Shown in pieces: positions 32,750-41,875 of a DNA stretch of 46,863 nucleotides. A program made the position numbers and the translations under genes. The notes beneath the pieces were generated by a model. The model saw only the letters and a list, made by a program, of their open reading frames with translations, had not been told where the DNA came from and did not search any database. The stretch is from Chara braunii (lineage: Eukaryota; Streptophyta; Charophyceae; Charales; Characeae), in the NCBI GenBank assembly GCA_003427395.1, contig BFEA01000532.1:138591-185453 (forward strand). The letters are read 5' to 3'. Positions within the stretch are counted from its first letter, which is position 1, and every line of letters begins with the position of its first letter.

Positions 32750-33130
32750 TCATTTCTTCCTTGTCTATACCGTATTGATTATCGGCAGCCAGTTAGTCCC
32801 ATTACAATAACTGTTAGGTATAGGAGGAATGAGAACAGTCTCATATGTCATTGGCATTAAACCCCATTCCACTTTTTTCTTCTGCTTAGTTAATTCTGCC
32901 TTCTCATTATAAAGAGACTGAATTGCAATTTCTCATAGCTAGTTGAAGGTCTCACCATCGTCACAGTCTCTCTTCTTGACATAGGGACGGATATCATAAA
33001 TATCTCCCTCCAATAAGTGAATCAGCACTACGCTGATGACCGAATTGCCTGAACGGTAGACCCAACAATGCTCATACTGATAGGGGAATATCCCTTTGGT
33101 AGTTACTTTCGAAAGTTCCTTAAAAGCATC
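32750..33130 (-). pseudogene. element A leader: module copy 1, next to PBS
   Basis: The translated minus strand shows TTKGIFPYQYEHCWVY, SVVLIHLLEGDIYDIRPYVK, then two nearby stops (about 32,940 and 32,934), SLYNEKAELTKQKKKVEWG, VLIPPIPNSYCNGTNWLPI. It aligns over its length with the LTR frame at 34,022-34,717 (FHYQYASAIGFRQGD, VVQTSFADGTIHDPIPYLKK, RYLEQREREIDES, KPPVPLLLTDGTSWHDMI). This shows that the LTR frame and the leader modules are one family. Confidence 0.7.
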
Positions 33131-33466
33131 AGAAGTTTAGCATTCTTGATGAAATCCTCGAGCTCTTGATTTTTCCTTTCTCCTCTCAATGTTCAAAGGA
33201 CATCATAGGCTCATGAGGCATACCTGAATTCAAGTCTTATTCTCTCTGTCAATAATGTCGATCTCCTTCTCCAGTCCAGTGTGGTACCTCACACAAGAAG
33301 AAAATAAGACGCAGTTAGCAGCTGTGATTCTCAAGAGAATCGAAACTCAATGAGAATAATAAAATTAATATAAAGCTCATAATATTGTCAACAGTTCTCA
33401 CGCCCTAATCAAAGCTCAAAGATGGTGATGACCCAGGCTCGTTCCAGACACGAAACTTTTTTCATG

Positions 33467-33484
33467 TCCCCGGCAACGGTGTCA
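33467..33484 (-). promoter_or_regulatory. primer-binding site, tRNA-Asp-like
   Basis: The minus strand reads TGACACCGTTGCCGGGGA. It starts 4 bases (AAAA) after the LTR end CA at 33,489-33,490. As I recall it, the plant tRNA-Asp(GTC) 3' end gives the PBS TGGCGCCGTTGCCGGGGA, common in plant Ty3/gypsy elements; the match is 16 of 18 with two G-to-A changes. This fixes element A's orientation and the inner edge of its 5' LTR. Confidence 0.8.
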
Positions 33485-34021
33485 TTTTTGTCGCACTTTT
33501 TCCAATCAGATCGCTTCAGGCGACTGAAAAGCCAACAGGTTGTCACGCAGGATTTTGTATGTGATTGCAATAAATTAAATAAATTAAATAAATTAAATAA
33601 ATTAAATAAATTAAATAAATTAAATAAAGCAAATCCCTTCCTGTTGTGTGCGCCCGGCTTCGAGCAACACCCTTCAATTGGGGTCTTCGCCGGGCCCCGG
33701 TCTTATGAATCTTTAAGTGTGATTCGGAACAACAATGATAATGCATATAATAAAAATTAAATTAAATATGTCATGTGTGTATCAAGATGCCAATTTAAGG
33801 GATTGAAAACTATGACATGATCAACAAGGAAATACAATCGTCAAGTAATGTCAGAAGAGATAATCAAGACTGACTAACTCAAGGCAAAGACAAGATGAAT
33901 GAGGGAAGAATGAGAACTCATAATAATCTCAGAAAGCACATATAAGCAAACATGGTCAACAACCCTCAAGAGTCCTCACTCATCCCTCTGGGCAGTCTCT
34001 CTCAATCTCTCATTTCACTGT

Positions 34022-34717
34022 TCATTTCTGGTGCTGTGACCCACGCCCACGTACAATCTGAGATTGAGGCCTCGTGACAACGAGCCACCTGAAGCCAACA
34101 AACTTTGAGCATGACCATCCGAGATACATGACACGGAAGTTAACCATGGAGCAAAACTCTTCCCACAATGTAGGCAGCCTATCCACAAAGAAGACTCCTC
34201 GCTTGAGGTATGGATACTCGGTAGACTCTGTCAGTGCCTCAATGTCGATCACCGCTGGAGAGATATATCTCTTTGCCAAGCCGATCATGTCATGCCAACT
34301 CGTGCCATCTGTGAGAAGGAGAGGAACGGGAGGCTTAGGATAGTCCGTATAAAGCTTGGGCCCAAAGTTGCGAATCAGTTTGGTGTCGCTCTCATCGATT
34401 TCTCTCTCCCTCTGCTCGAGATACCTCGTGGCGGAGATCCACACTGCATAAAAATGCTCATGAGCCTCTTTACCCTTCTTCAGATAGGGTATCGGATCGT
34501 GGATAGTGCCATCCGCAAAACTGGTCTGGACAACGAAGATTGACAGATCTCCTTGTCTGAAACCAATGGCACTAGCATACTGATAGTGGAATGCCTCTTT
34601 GCATGGAATCTGATTGAGATTGGTCAGCACTGACTCACTGACTCGAAAGGATTGGACTGTACTCATGGGTAGACTAGTCGATACAACCTGACTGGATGAC
34701 AACTGAGAACTGATCAC
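34022..34717 (-). CDS. LTR-encoded module protein, 231 codons, unknown family
   Basis: This is an open frame entirely inside the 5' LTR. It opens at GTG; the first ATG is at 34,666. Landmarks: Ser-rich start, FHYQYASAIGFRQGDLSIFVV, DGTIHDPIPYLKKGKEAHEH, ISATRYLEQREREIDESD, PVPLLLTDGTSWHDMIGLAK, then EYPYLKRGVFFVD and EEFCSMV, with a basic, Ser/Gln-rich end. The central 110 residues are homologous to leader module copy 1 and, more distantly, copies 2 and 3. No signal peptide or membrane helix is clear. The 3' LTR copy is truncated by a small deletion. I do not recognise the family. Confidence 0.55.
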   Translation of the reverse strand: MISSQLSSSQVVSTSLPMSTVQSFRVSESVLTNLNQIPCKEAFHYQYASAIGFRQGDLSIFVVQTSFADGTIHDPIPYLKKGKEAHEHFYAVWISATRYLEQREREIDESDTKLIRNFGPKLYTDYPKPPVPLLLTDGTSWHDMIGLAKRYISPAVIDIEALTESTEYPYLKRGVFFVDRLPTLWEEFCSMVNFRVMYLGWSCSKFVGFRWLVVTRPQSQIVRGRGSQHQK

Positions 34718-35342
34718 TGAGAACTGATTGTTGGTAGTTGATCAGTGATCTGATTGCGTTTTCTGATTATTTGCTGGTTTGATTGATGATCTGAATACCT
34801 CCTCTGAATGCTGGTTAGTATGCTGATCGGATGTAGGATGATAGTTGTTTGATTGTCTGCTTTGAATGTCGCACTGAAGTGTTGTTCTGAGGAAACTGAT
34901 TGATTGCGAATCGGAGAACTTGATTGAATGCTAAAAGGAGAACTGAATGATTGCTGAGATCCTGATGATTAAGACTGAGTATGGCTGAAATTATGCTGAC
35001 TGAGATTCTGAATACTGCAGGAATGGTAGAATGCTGCTAGCTGGTGGTACACGTAGCTGAAGCTACGAGTAAACAGGTCATGAAATCACTGGTTTCAACT
35101 GTTAGGCGCTGAGTACAAGGTATGCTGATTGATAGGTGATTGATTGCAGTCTGAAGAAATTACTTGAGTGTCCCTTAGTCACCGATAGAACGCTGCCTGA
35201 AGATTGGTTGTATTGTCGCCTGGTCACTACCGACCGCGTTGAGTACTGGCCACTTCCAACATTGCTGAGTACTAGAGCCTTGAGTTACATTCTGTCTAGA
35301 TTCATCGACTAGGTCCTTGGAAGAAGAGAGATCTGTAAAATT

Positions 35343-35696
35343 TCATGCCCCCTCTGCCTTCGCCCTGGTCTGTTCAACTGTTTCGATAAACGAATAAGTA
35401 CTGTGTAGTCTCCCGTCTTGCCCGTGAATGTATAATAAATACTCGATGGATTTCTGATCTTTCACTAGTTTTACTGCTTCTTCTCTCATCAGCCCACAAG
35501 TACACTGGATATTGCTGATTGTTTTCTCCTCCCAACTATCTCCTCTGTCTAAACAGAGAGAGTATGTTACCTCCAGTTTGTTTCTACTCCCCATGATTTT
35601 TTTCCCACACTCTTTCGGGGATTTCACTGCCCAAACAGAATACGGGATAAACACTCGGTCTGTTCCCACTCTTTTGCCACCCATACATCCCCTCAC
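35343..35696 (-). CDS. LTR open frame, 117 codons, unknown (5' LTR copy)
   Basis: Identical to the frame at 16,667-17,020. It starts at GTG, with an ATG four codons in. It has Cys residues spaced as GCMGG, SLCLD and QCTCG, and a charged helix REEAVKLVKDQKS. It lies upstream (in element orientation) of the 231-codon frame, giving the LTR two consecutive open frames. The relation to the leader modules is only suggested by FIPYSVWAV and LEVTYSLCL. Confidence 0.35.
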   Translation of the reverse strand: MRGCMGGKRVGTDRVFIPYSVWAVKSPKECGKKIMGSRNKLEVTYSLCLDRGDSWEEKTISNIQCTCGLMREEAVKLVKDQKSIEYLLYIHGQDGRLHSTYSFIETVEQTRAKAEGA

Positions 35697-36794
35697 GTTT
35701 TCAAAATGTAGTTGTGCAAACGTTGAGTTTCTACTTCGACAAAGCCAGAGTCCCTCTGGGTTGAAGATTGTGAATGACCTGTGGTTGTAAAACGTAAGAT
35801 AGTGCTGAGCGCACCCTGACTCAGTCCCACATTCCGAGTCTTAGCACAGTACCACCGTGCCAAGCTTTGTGTCCTTGGATCTATTATTTCCCAGTTCAGT
35901 CTGACTCNGGGCCACAAGTCCGAGTGTAGCTGAGCACTACTCGTCTTGTCACTCACGCATCACGCGGTATCAACCCGAGTGCTCTGAACTCAGTATTTCG
36001 GTCTCTAGTATAGTCCGCCAGCACCTGGTCCGCCGACTGTTCAGCTAGGAACCCGACAGAGCTAGAGTTCAGAGTTTGGGTTTCGCTTGAAAATTTCATG
36101 TTCCTAGTTCGTGACTAGTCGGTACTTGAGCTCATTGAGTCCAAGTATCGACCAGATCGATACCCACCATCATTTCGAGTACGATCTTATTACTATCCTA
36201 AACTCAAGATTTCTCATTACAGAGACACTGTTTCTGTGTCCATCCCCTTATTTACCCTTGTCCGGGTCGACTGGGACTGGAGTTTTCCCTAGAATACAGG
36301 TAGAAGGGATGGATAAAGCGTACTTAGTGAGGACCCTCGCGTCGTGGTTGAGATTCTGCCAACCATGATGAAAGGATCAGATCACTCTCTTCTGAGCCGA
36401 GACATACTGAAACTGAACGAACAAACAGTCAATCCCCATCCAGCAAAAACTTAACAAGCATGTAAAAAACTTTTCTCAGCACTGCCCTTTTTTTCCCCAT
36501 CCACTCAGGAAGAATGCAGCCATTGAACTAATCGAAATTGCCACTGTGTCTCCTCGTATAGGCAGACTCGCACACTGAGTCCGATAATGGACCTGGATGC
36601 TTGAACAGCCTCCTGCACGCTCTATCCTCAGGCTTGCAAGCATGCACTATTACATATTCATCTGATCACATGGGTACATGCATGTTCACGTAAGCTCTCT
36701 CTCAACTACGCTTTGACGACAACGAATCTTTGTAATTTGCTCAACGAGCGTTTGATCAGGTGCACACACGAAAACACACACTTGCGCTGTCGAG

Positions 36795-37110
36795 TGTGAC
36801 GGTCCCAAACCCGGACGCGAAGTAAGTTTTTGTGTTGGACCTCATGGTTGTGTCACGCAGGAGTTTTTCTTTTGTCACTTTACTCGATACCAACTCCGAC
36901 CGTGCGCGCGTGCTATACCTCTCGCTACTCCCTACGACAGGTTAGGGTCTCGCGAGGTACAACATACCTCCACCTGCGGGAGCTGTCACCATCCCTTAGG
37001 TGGGCGTATCCCTGCTGAGCTACTGACCCACGTGTGAAGGCTTTTACATGCAATCGCAGAGGTAGGCCAGCCGAGGGCGTTTTCTCGATCGCCGTAGCAT
37101 AGGCATACGC
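36795..37110 (-). mobile_element. partial LTR-like repeat with core repeat copy 3
   Basis: The + strand begins TGTGACGGTCCCAAACCCGG, a form seen at the end of many Ty3/gypsy LTRs; on the minus strand it ends in ...ACCGTCACA. It is followed by the dispersed core (about 36,902-37,110), best preserved here: CTACGACAGGTTAGGG, CACCTGCGGGAGCTGTCACC, GGGCGTATCCCTGCTGAGCT, ATGCAATCGCAGAGGTAGGCC. The phrase TGTCACGCAGGA also occurs in element A's LTR, suggesting related LTR families. The other end cannot be located. Confidence 0.6.
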
Positions 37111-37984
37111 GCAGTAGAAAACCTTAAGACTGACCCGTATGTCGAGCCCCGAGGTGCTAACTCTCCGGACCGACTATTTAATCATGTCGACTTCTCGGAC
37201 AGTCTTCCACGCTTAGCTAACTATGGCAATGACTCAACGTTTACTTTGCTCATCATGTGAGAATGCCAAGTTCGATCCCCTTTGTAGTCTCCTATTCTCC
37301 CAAACAAAACCTGGACAAATGATTTTCCGATCCTGACCAACTACGATCCCATTCACAAGTATATGTATGTATATAAATATATGTATGTAATCAGGGGAGG
37401 TGACTGAGCGGTGGACCTCACTTTCACGATTGTCGTGTCCCTTTGCCCGAATTTCTCAGACGATTCCAAACTCAGAAGACAGCACAAACGTCCAACACCT
37501 GTGAAGATGCAAGACATCATATACACATATACAGATGCAGACACAAATGCACTACAAGTGTCAACGTTTAATCCATTCATAGCATGTCACTCACGCCCCA
37601 AACCCTTGAAAACAACATTCCTTCCTAACCCTGACTCCATTTTACCCCAGCCCCACATATTTCGAAGACTCCTAAGTGTGATTTGGACAATTTAGGCATA
37701 GATACAGGGGAAAGATTTATATGTTCCCTTCTTAGGTCTTGTCTTAGGTGTGGGTGTCAAGCCATGGTGGAAGTTGAGTCGGAGTTCTGCCGACCTGTTA
37801 TCAAATGATAACAAAATTGTTGTTCTTACGGATTCCCCGTAAGTTCTCCGAAGTGTCGAAACCTGTAGACACAACACAGTCTAAGAAAACCTTAACATCT
37901 CTCTTCCTAACTGAGATCTTGTGGTGTTTTGGCCCCTGTGAGCCAGAGCACACTTAGCGGTAGGCTTATCCTATGGCTAGTCAC
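37111..37984. other. no gene recognised
   Basis: The stretch holds a (TATG)n-like run at about 37,360-37,390 and short frames without recognisable domains. A tRNA-like box (AGTTCGATCCCC at about 37,270) has no matching cloverleaf. Confidence 0.4.
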
Positions 37985-38630
37985 TCATAAGGCAGGTATC
38001 CCTGAAACCTCACTACTCTTATATCAGATTAGTCACTGATAAGACAGGATTCCCCTGCTACTCTTATCACTAGCTAACCCTCAATAAGGCGGGTGTCCAA
38101 GGATCCTTGTTATTCTTATCACTTACTAAGCGCTNGGATGTTTATTGATAAGGCAGGTGTCCTTGAAACCTCGCTACTCTTATATCAGACTAATCACTGA
38201 TAAGACAGGATTCCCCTGCTGCTCTTATCACTGGCTAACCCTCAATAAGACGGGTGTCCAAGGATCCTTACTACTCTTACAACTGAATGAATGTTAGGTT
38301 TGATCAATGATAAGGCAGATGTTCTTGAAACCTCACAACTCTTATGTCAGACTAGTCACTGATAAGACAAGATTCCCCTGCTACTCTTATCAGTGGCTAA
38401 CCCTCAATAAGGCGGGTGTCCAAGGATCCTTACTACTCTTACCACTGAAAAAAATGTTAAGTTGGTTCATGATAAGGCAGGTGTCCTTGAAACCTCACAA
38501 CTCTTATATCAGACTAGTCACTGATAAGGCAGAATTTTCCTGCTTCTCTTATCACTGGCTAGCCCTGAATAACGCGGGTGTCCAAGGGTCCTTGCACTTA
38601 CCACTGACCAAGCGTAAGGCTCATTTGGAG
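37985..38630. repeat. 162-bp tandem satellite, about 4 units, 3 x 54-bp inner order
   Basis: The anchor AAGGCAGNTGTCC (with variants) starts units at 37,989, 38,150, 38,312 and 38,474, giving periods of 161, 162 and 162 bases. Each unit has three related parts of about 54 bases: GATAAGGCAGGTGTCCTTGA, GATAAGACAGGATTCCCCTG and AATAAGGCGGGTGTCCAAGG. Each part is followed by a CTACTCTTA-like phrase. This is a higher-order repeat. An N lies at 38,135. Confidence 0.92.
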
Positions 38631-39320
38631 TTAAGGCAAACTTTCCCCTGCTATTCTTACCCCCTCACAAGCCTTATCTATGGCTCAAGTCATCGCTTTC
38701 GATGACATTCAAGCGCAGAATCGTTGTCAGTTTCGGGGAGTCATGCTTGGATCAGGCGTATGTCAAGAAATAATTGACATGGATCATCACTGCTGCTTTT
38801 GATCATAACAGGCTGAACCAAATGAAACCCATTATCTTTAGGCGGCGTATACAGAGAAGAATATGAGGAATGTCTCCCCTTTGCATCCACATCCCAAAGA
38901 ATAATCACATAGCAAGATCGATGTTCCCTTGTTAGTAACATAGTCATAGGTAGCAGCCTAAAGGTTAGAGATCTTAGGGTTTAGGGTTTAGGGTTTATGT
39001 TGACGTACACAAACCTCGTTGTTTCTTGCCTCCAGAATTTCACCCGGACTCCGGCAGAGCTCCCGCAATCGCTTTGTCACTGGTCATATACAACTCATGA
39101 AATCGATTGCTGACTCTTAGGGTTAGCCGAGGTCAGGGTTAACTCAACGAGGATCAAGCCGTAATCAATAAGTCGAGGGGGCATGTATCTGAGAGGGCCG
39201 CACAAAGACAAGTATGGAGGAGGATGGAGGAGGTGGCACAATGGTAGCGTCTCCCTCCTCTCCAATGCCCCATACTTTCCTTCTCTGTCTCTGTATGATG
39301 CCTAATGATAACAATCAAAA
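38631..39320. other. no gene; interstitial telomeric repeat inside
   Basis: No supported coding frame. The region contains a (TTTAGGG)3 tract at about 38,974-38,997 and a low-complexity GGAGGAGG stretch near 39,215. A TGGCACAATGGTAGCG phrase near 39,229 resembles a tRNA A-box but lacks the rest of a tRNA. Confidence 0.5.
38974..38997 (+). repeat. interstitial plant-type telomeric repeat (TTTAGGG)3
   Basis: The sequence TTAGGG TTTAGGG TTTAGGG TTTA is an exact short run of the plant-type telomere repeat. On the other strand it contains telo-box AAACCCTAA motifs, known in plant promoters. It supports a plant-lineage origin. It is too short to mark a chromosome end. Confidence 0.9.
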
Positions 39321-39326
39321 TAACGA

Positions 39327-39470
39327 CATAAATAATAATAATAATATTTAAAAAAATAAAAGAAAATAATGATAATAATAATAATAATAATAATAGTTAT
39401 AATGATAAAATAACAATAATACTGATAATAAGAAGTAATAATAACAATAATAACCATAATAATAATTGTG
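39327..39470. repeat. imperfect (TAA)n array
   Basis: A run of TAA triplets with AAC, TGA and ATA interruptions. It is one of several such arrays in the last 8 kb (others at about 41,780-41,875, 43,177-43,260, 44,716-44,799 and 45,198-45,282). Confidence 0.9.
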
Positions 39471-39819
39471 AGGCATACGAGCGTGACAATATACCGAAAA
39501 CCGAGTTGCGAAATCACACAGATGTCCGAGTAGAGATGCACAGAGAGAGTGCAGAATCCGTCAAAATGGGGAAACACGAAGAAACAACGGGTCAATGCTC
39601 GCATCCATGGGCCACGTCAGTAAAGCGTTCAGGGTCGCTCTTCCTTCGCCCGGCACCCAGCCTGCGTGTCTATCTGTCCATCTTAATCGTTTGCCTGTCT
39701 CAGGCTGTGGGTTGGTCTCAGATCGTGTGTGTCCCCGTATGTGTCTATACTACTTTAGACTGTGTTTGTCCCAGTCTGTATTGTACGTTCCCCCAGTGCG
39801 ACTGCACTTAGTCAGTGGT

Positions 39820-40080
39820 GCGTCCTCATGCAGCCAGCGGTATAGCCCCGCTCAGTCCAGGTCCAGTCAAGCAAGTACCGTATGGGACCGTGTGCACCAT
39901 GGGTACGGAGAAGGGCAGACCAACTAGTTTCAGAAGTATAAATCAGGAGGCAACACCCAGCCTTCCATTCATTCCTGCGTGAGTCATGGTGCCGCAGCGA
40001 GCTGTGCAAGGAGGTCGGCGGCAAGCCCGGAAGTGCAGTCTGGGTGTTCCAGTGTCACTGCGTGTGTGACCGTGTGAGTG
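39820..40080. repeat. cassette E, copy 1
   Basis: Shares ordered phrases with 41,255-41,520: CCAGTC-GT-AGCAAGT, GGGA-GTGT-CAC-TGGGT, AGAAGTATAA-TCA-GAGG, ATTCATTC-T-C and GTGCAAGGAGGTC. No coding frame is conserved between the copies. It may be an LTR-like or SINE-like unit. Confidence 0.75.
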
Positions 40081-40394
40081 GCCCGTCTTGGGCTTGCGCC
40101 TGAGTTTTCATGATGCACTCCCACCCAGCAGGCGTGTTGCAACTGTTGTTTGTGGGAATTCTGACCTGTCTTCACTTAGGATGGTTACATGTCCTGGCCC
40201 GCCTTCACTTAGGGCGGACACGAGGCTTGTTGCGCTACCGTTTTCATACAAAAAAAAATAAAAAAAAATGAGAACGAGAATAATAATAATAATAAATAAA
40301 TAAAATGCAGGGAAGACGAATAATAGTGAACTCCAGCAACCAATCAGCACCATACATATGAGTCCGGATACTCTTGACGTCGAACCCACAACAG

Positions 40395-40690
40395 AAATGC
40401 AGCTCTAGATTCACCAAATAAAAACACACCAATAACTCATAATTGACAATACCAAAATTGTCTCTTCATCATCACTCAACGAAGAATCAGAGTTGATATT
40501 CTATCGGCGCTCGGCGCCCAGACCACATGTGGCAGATCCTATTTAGCCTAATACTACAATGCCAAAGTCGACAACAGCAGCTTCCCGAAGTACGAGCACG
40601 CAGTGGTCTATGCAGTATGCTACTAGCACCAGGAACTTCTCTCGCTACACTCACAACCCGTTTCTCCCCACACAGATGCCATATACACCC
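40395..40690. repeat. cassette D1, copy 1
   Basis: Related to 44,890-45,185 and 45,365-45,655. Shared order: AACTCATAAT-GACAAT, TCATCATC, AACGAAGA-TCA, GATAT-CTAT, GGCGCTCGGCGCCCAGAC, ACATGTGGCA, ATCCTAT-TAGCC, GTACGAGCA, AGCACCAGG, ACACTCACA and a closing CACAGATG. The block from CACCAG to the next CAG/ATG looks like a tiny intron (about 44-50 bases, GTATGT...CAG) in copies 2 and 3, but the donor is lost here (GAACTT). Confidence 0.8.
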
Positions 40691-41254
40691 AAGGACCACC
40701 CCGCGCCACACCCAACTCATGGTGGTGTAGCTCAGCTATGGCTGCTCGCCGCTTCCTGCTTGCCTGCGAGAGTGTGAGTGCCAGCCAACCCATAGCGCAG
40801 TAGTGTTCGCGCAGCCTGCAGTCTGCACCCAAATGCCCAATAAGGATGCAGACCCTTTGCTGTCTCGAAGCGGCCTGCCTCCGTCAAGTCCCAGCAAAGC
40901 TTCCCGTAGGCCCCAGTAACCCGAGGCCCAGCACGGTCGAGATCAAGCCTGGGGCCTATGGTGGTTGTATGTGCCAACTGTCTCTGGTATGTGACCCAGT
41001 ACTCGCATCCAGCCCGGGGCCTGGATTCTTTTAACCAACTGGCTCTGCACAACTGCCGAAATTTTCCCCTTTAGTTGCGCGGTAATCAGAGTAGGCCCTC
41101 AAGGTCTCGTTGAGCCTGCCTTCACTTAGGGCGGCCGACTTGCTATAAAATGGGGTCTGACGGGGCTCATAGAGGCAAGTGGCAAGTGGTCATGTGGCGA
41201 GTCAAGTGGTGGACTAGACTGGAGTGCAAATGCATAGGTTAGCAGTGAGTCCAC

Positions 41255-41520
41255 GGTCTGTCAGTGGTAAGGTTCGGTCCGTCCCAGTCTCGTTTAGCAA
41301 GTTCTGCACGGGATTGTGTACACTTTGGGTCAGGGAAATGGACTAGATCAACAACCGACAGAAGTATAAGTCAAGAGGTAGCGCTTCAGTTATTCATTCG
41401 TTCATGCGGAAGCCATGCGGAAGTGTTGTCTCAGCATCTTGTGCAAGGAGGTCTGTAGGAGGCCCGAAGATAAAGTGAGTGAGAGTGACGTAGTGTGGCC
41501 ATAGTGGTAGGTCAGTGGCG
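41255..41520. repeat. cassette E, copy 2
   Basis: Partner of 39,820-40,080, same orientation, about 1.4 kb away. A TATAAAAT box lies about 110 bases upstream (41,143), close to a repeated phrase CCTTCACTTAGGGCGG that also occurs near 40,201. Together they could be the ends of a small LTR-type element, but terminal TG...CA ends were not found. Confidence 0.7.
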
Positions 41521-41779
41521 GCCATAGCCGCCATAGCCATAGCTGGTGCGCACTGCATGTGTTGTGTGTAGGTGTTCTGAGTGTCGCGTATGGGATATCC
41601 AAGGGTGATCCGGAATGTGAGCATCGAGTTGTTTGGGCGCTCAGTCGCCATAGTCAACGGAACTGTACTGTTATCTGAAAGCCATTTCTCTGAGTTTTGA
41701 GTGGACGCACGTCTCCATTTTGCTGCGCTGTTGTCATACGTATGAAAGGTGTGACCGAGAGCGAATCTGACTACACAAC

Positions 41780-41828
41780 TATAATAATAGCAATAATGAC
41801 AATAATAATAATAATAACAACAATAATG

Positions 41829-41859
<31 letters not shown>

Positions 41860-41875
41860 TAATAAATAAATAAAA
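41780..41875. repeat. imperfect (TAA)n array
   Basis: TAA triplets with AAC and TGA interruptions; it lies between cassette E copy 2 and a CT-rich stretch (42,180-42,370). The Tyr/Leu-rich frames read here are repeat artefacts. Confidence 0.9.

Larger units (their letters stand above)
33489..36780 (-). mobile_element. element A, right long direct repeat (5' LTR)
   Basis: It starts TGTCGCAC and ends ACACACA on the + strand (TG...CA). It matches 14,860-18,102 throughout. Near the inner end it holds an expanded (AAATT/AAATA) run at about 33,570-33,630 that is shorter in the partner, accounting for much of the length difference. A single N at 35,908 matches an N at 17,232. At 3.3 kb it is unusually long for a Ty3/gypsy LTR. 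Outside the right end lie 14 bases and then the TGTGACGG end of another LTR-like repeat. Confidence 0.8.

Noticed and set aside
14855-36785. Target-site duplication of element A (TACGC at the left, CTTGC or TGCGC at the right)
   Set aside because: The best pairing needs a mismatch and a shifted end, and CTTGCGC also occurs inside the element next to the left LTR. Not convincing.
37985-38630. CRISPR-like array
   Set aside because: Units are contiguous 162-bp tandem repeats with no unique spacers, in eukaryotic DNA.
39226-39300. tRNA-like A-box (TGGCACAATGGTAGCG)
   Set aside because: No acceptor, anticodon or T-arm pairing and no GGTTCGAATCC-type B-box follow.
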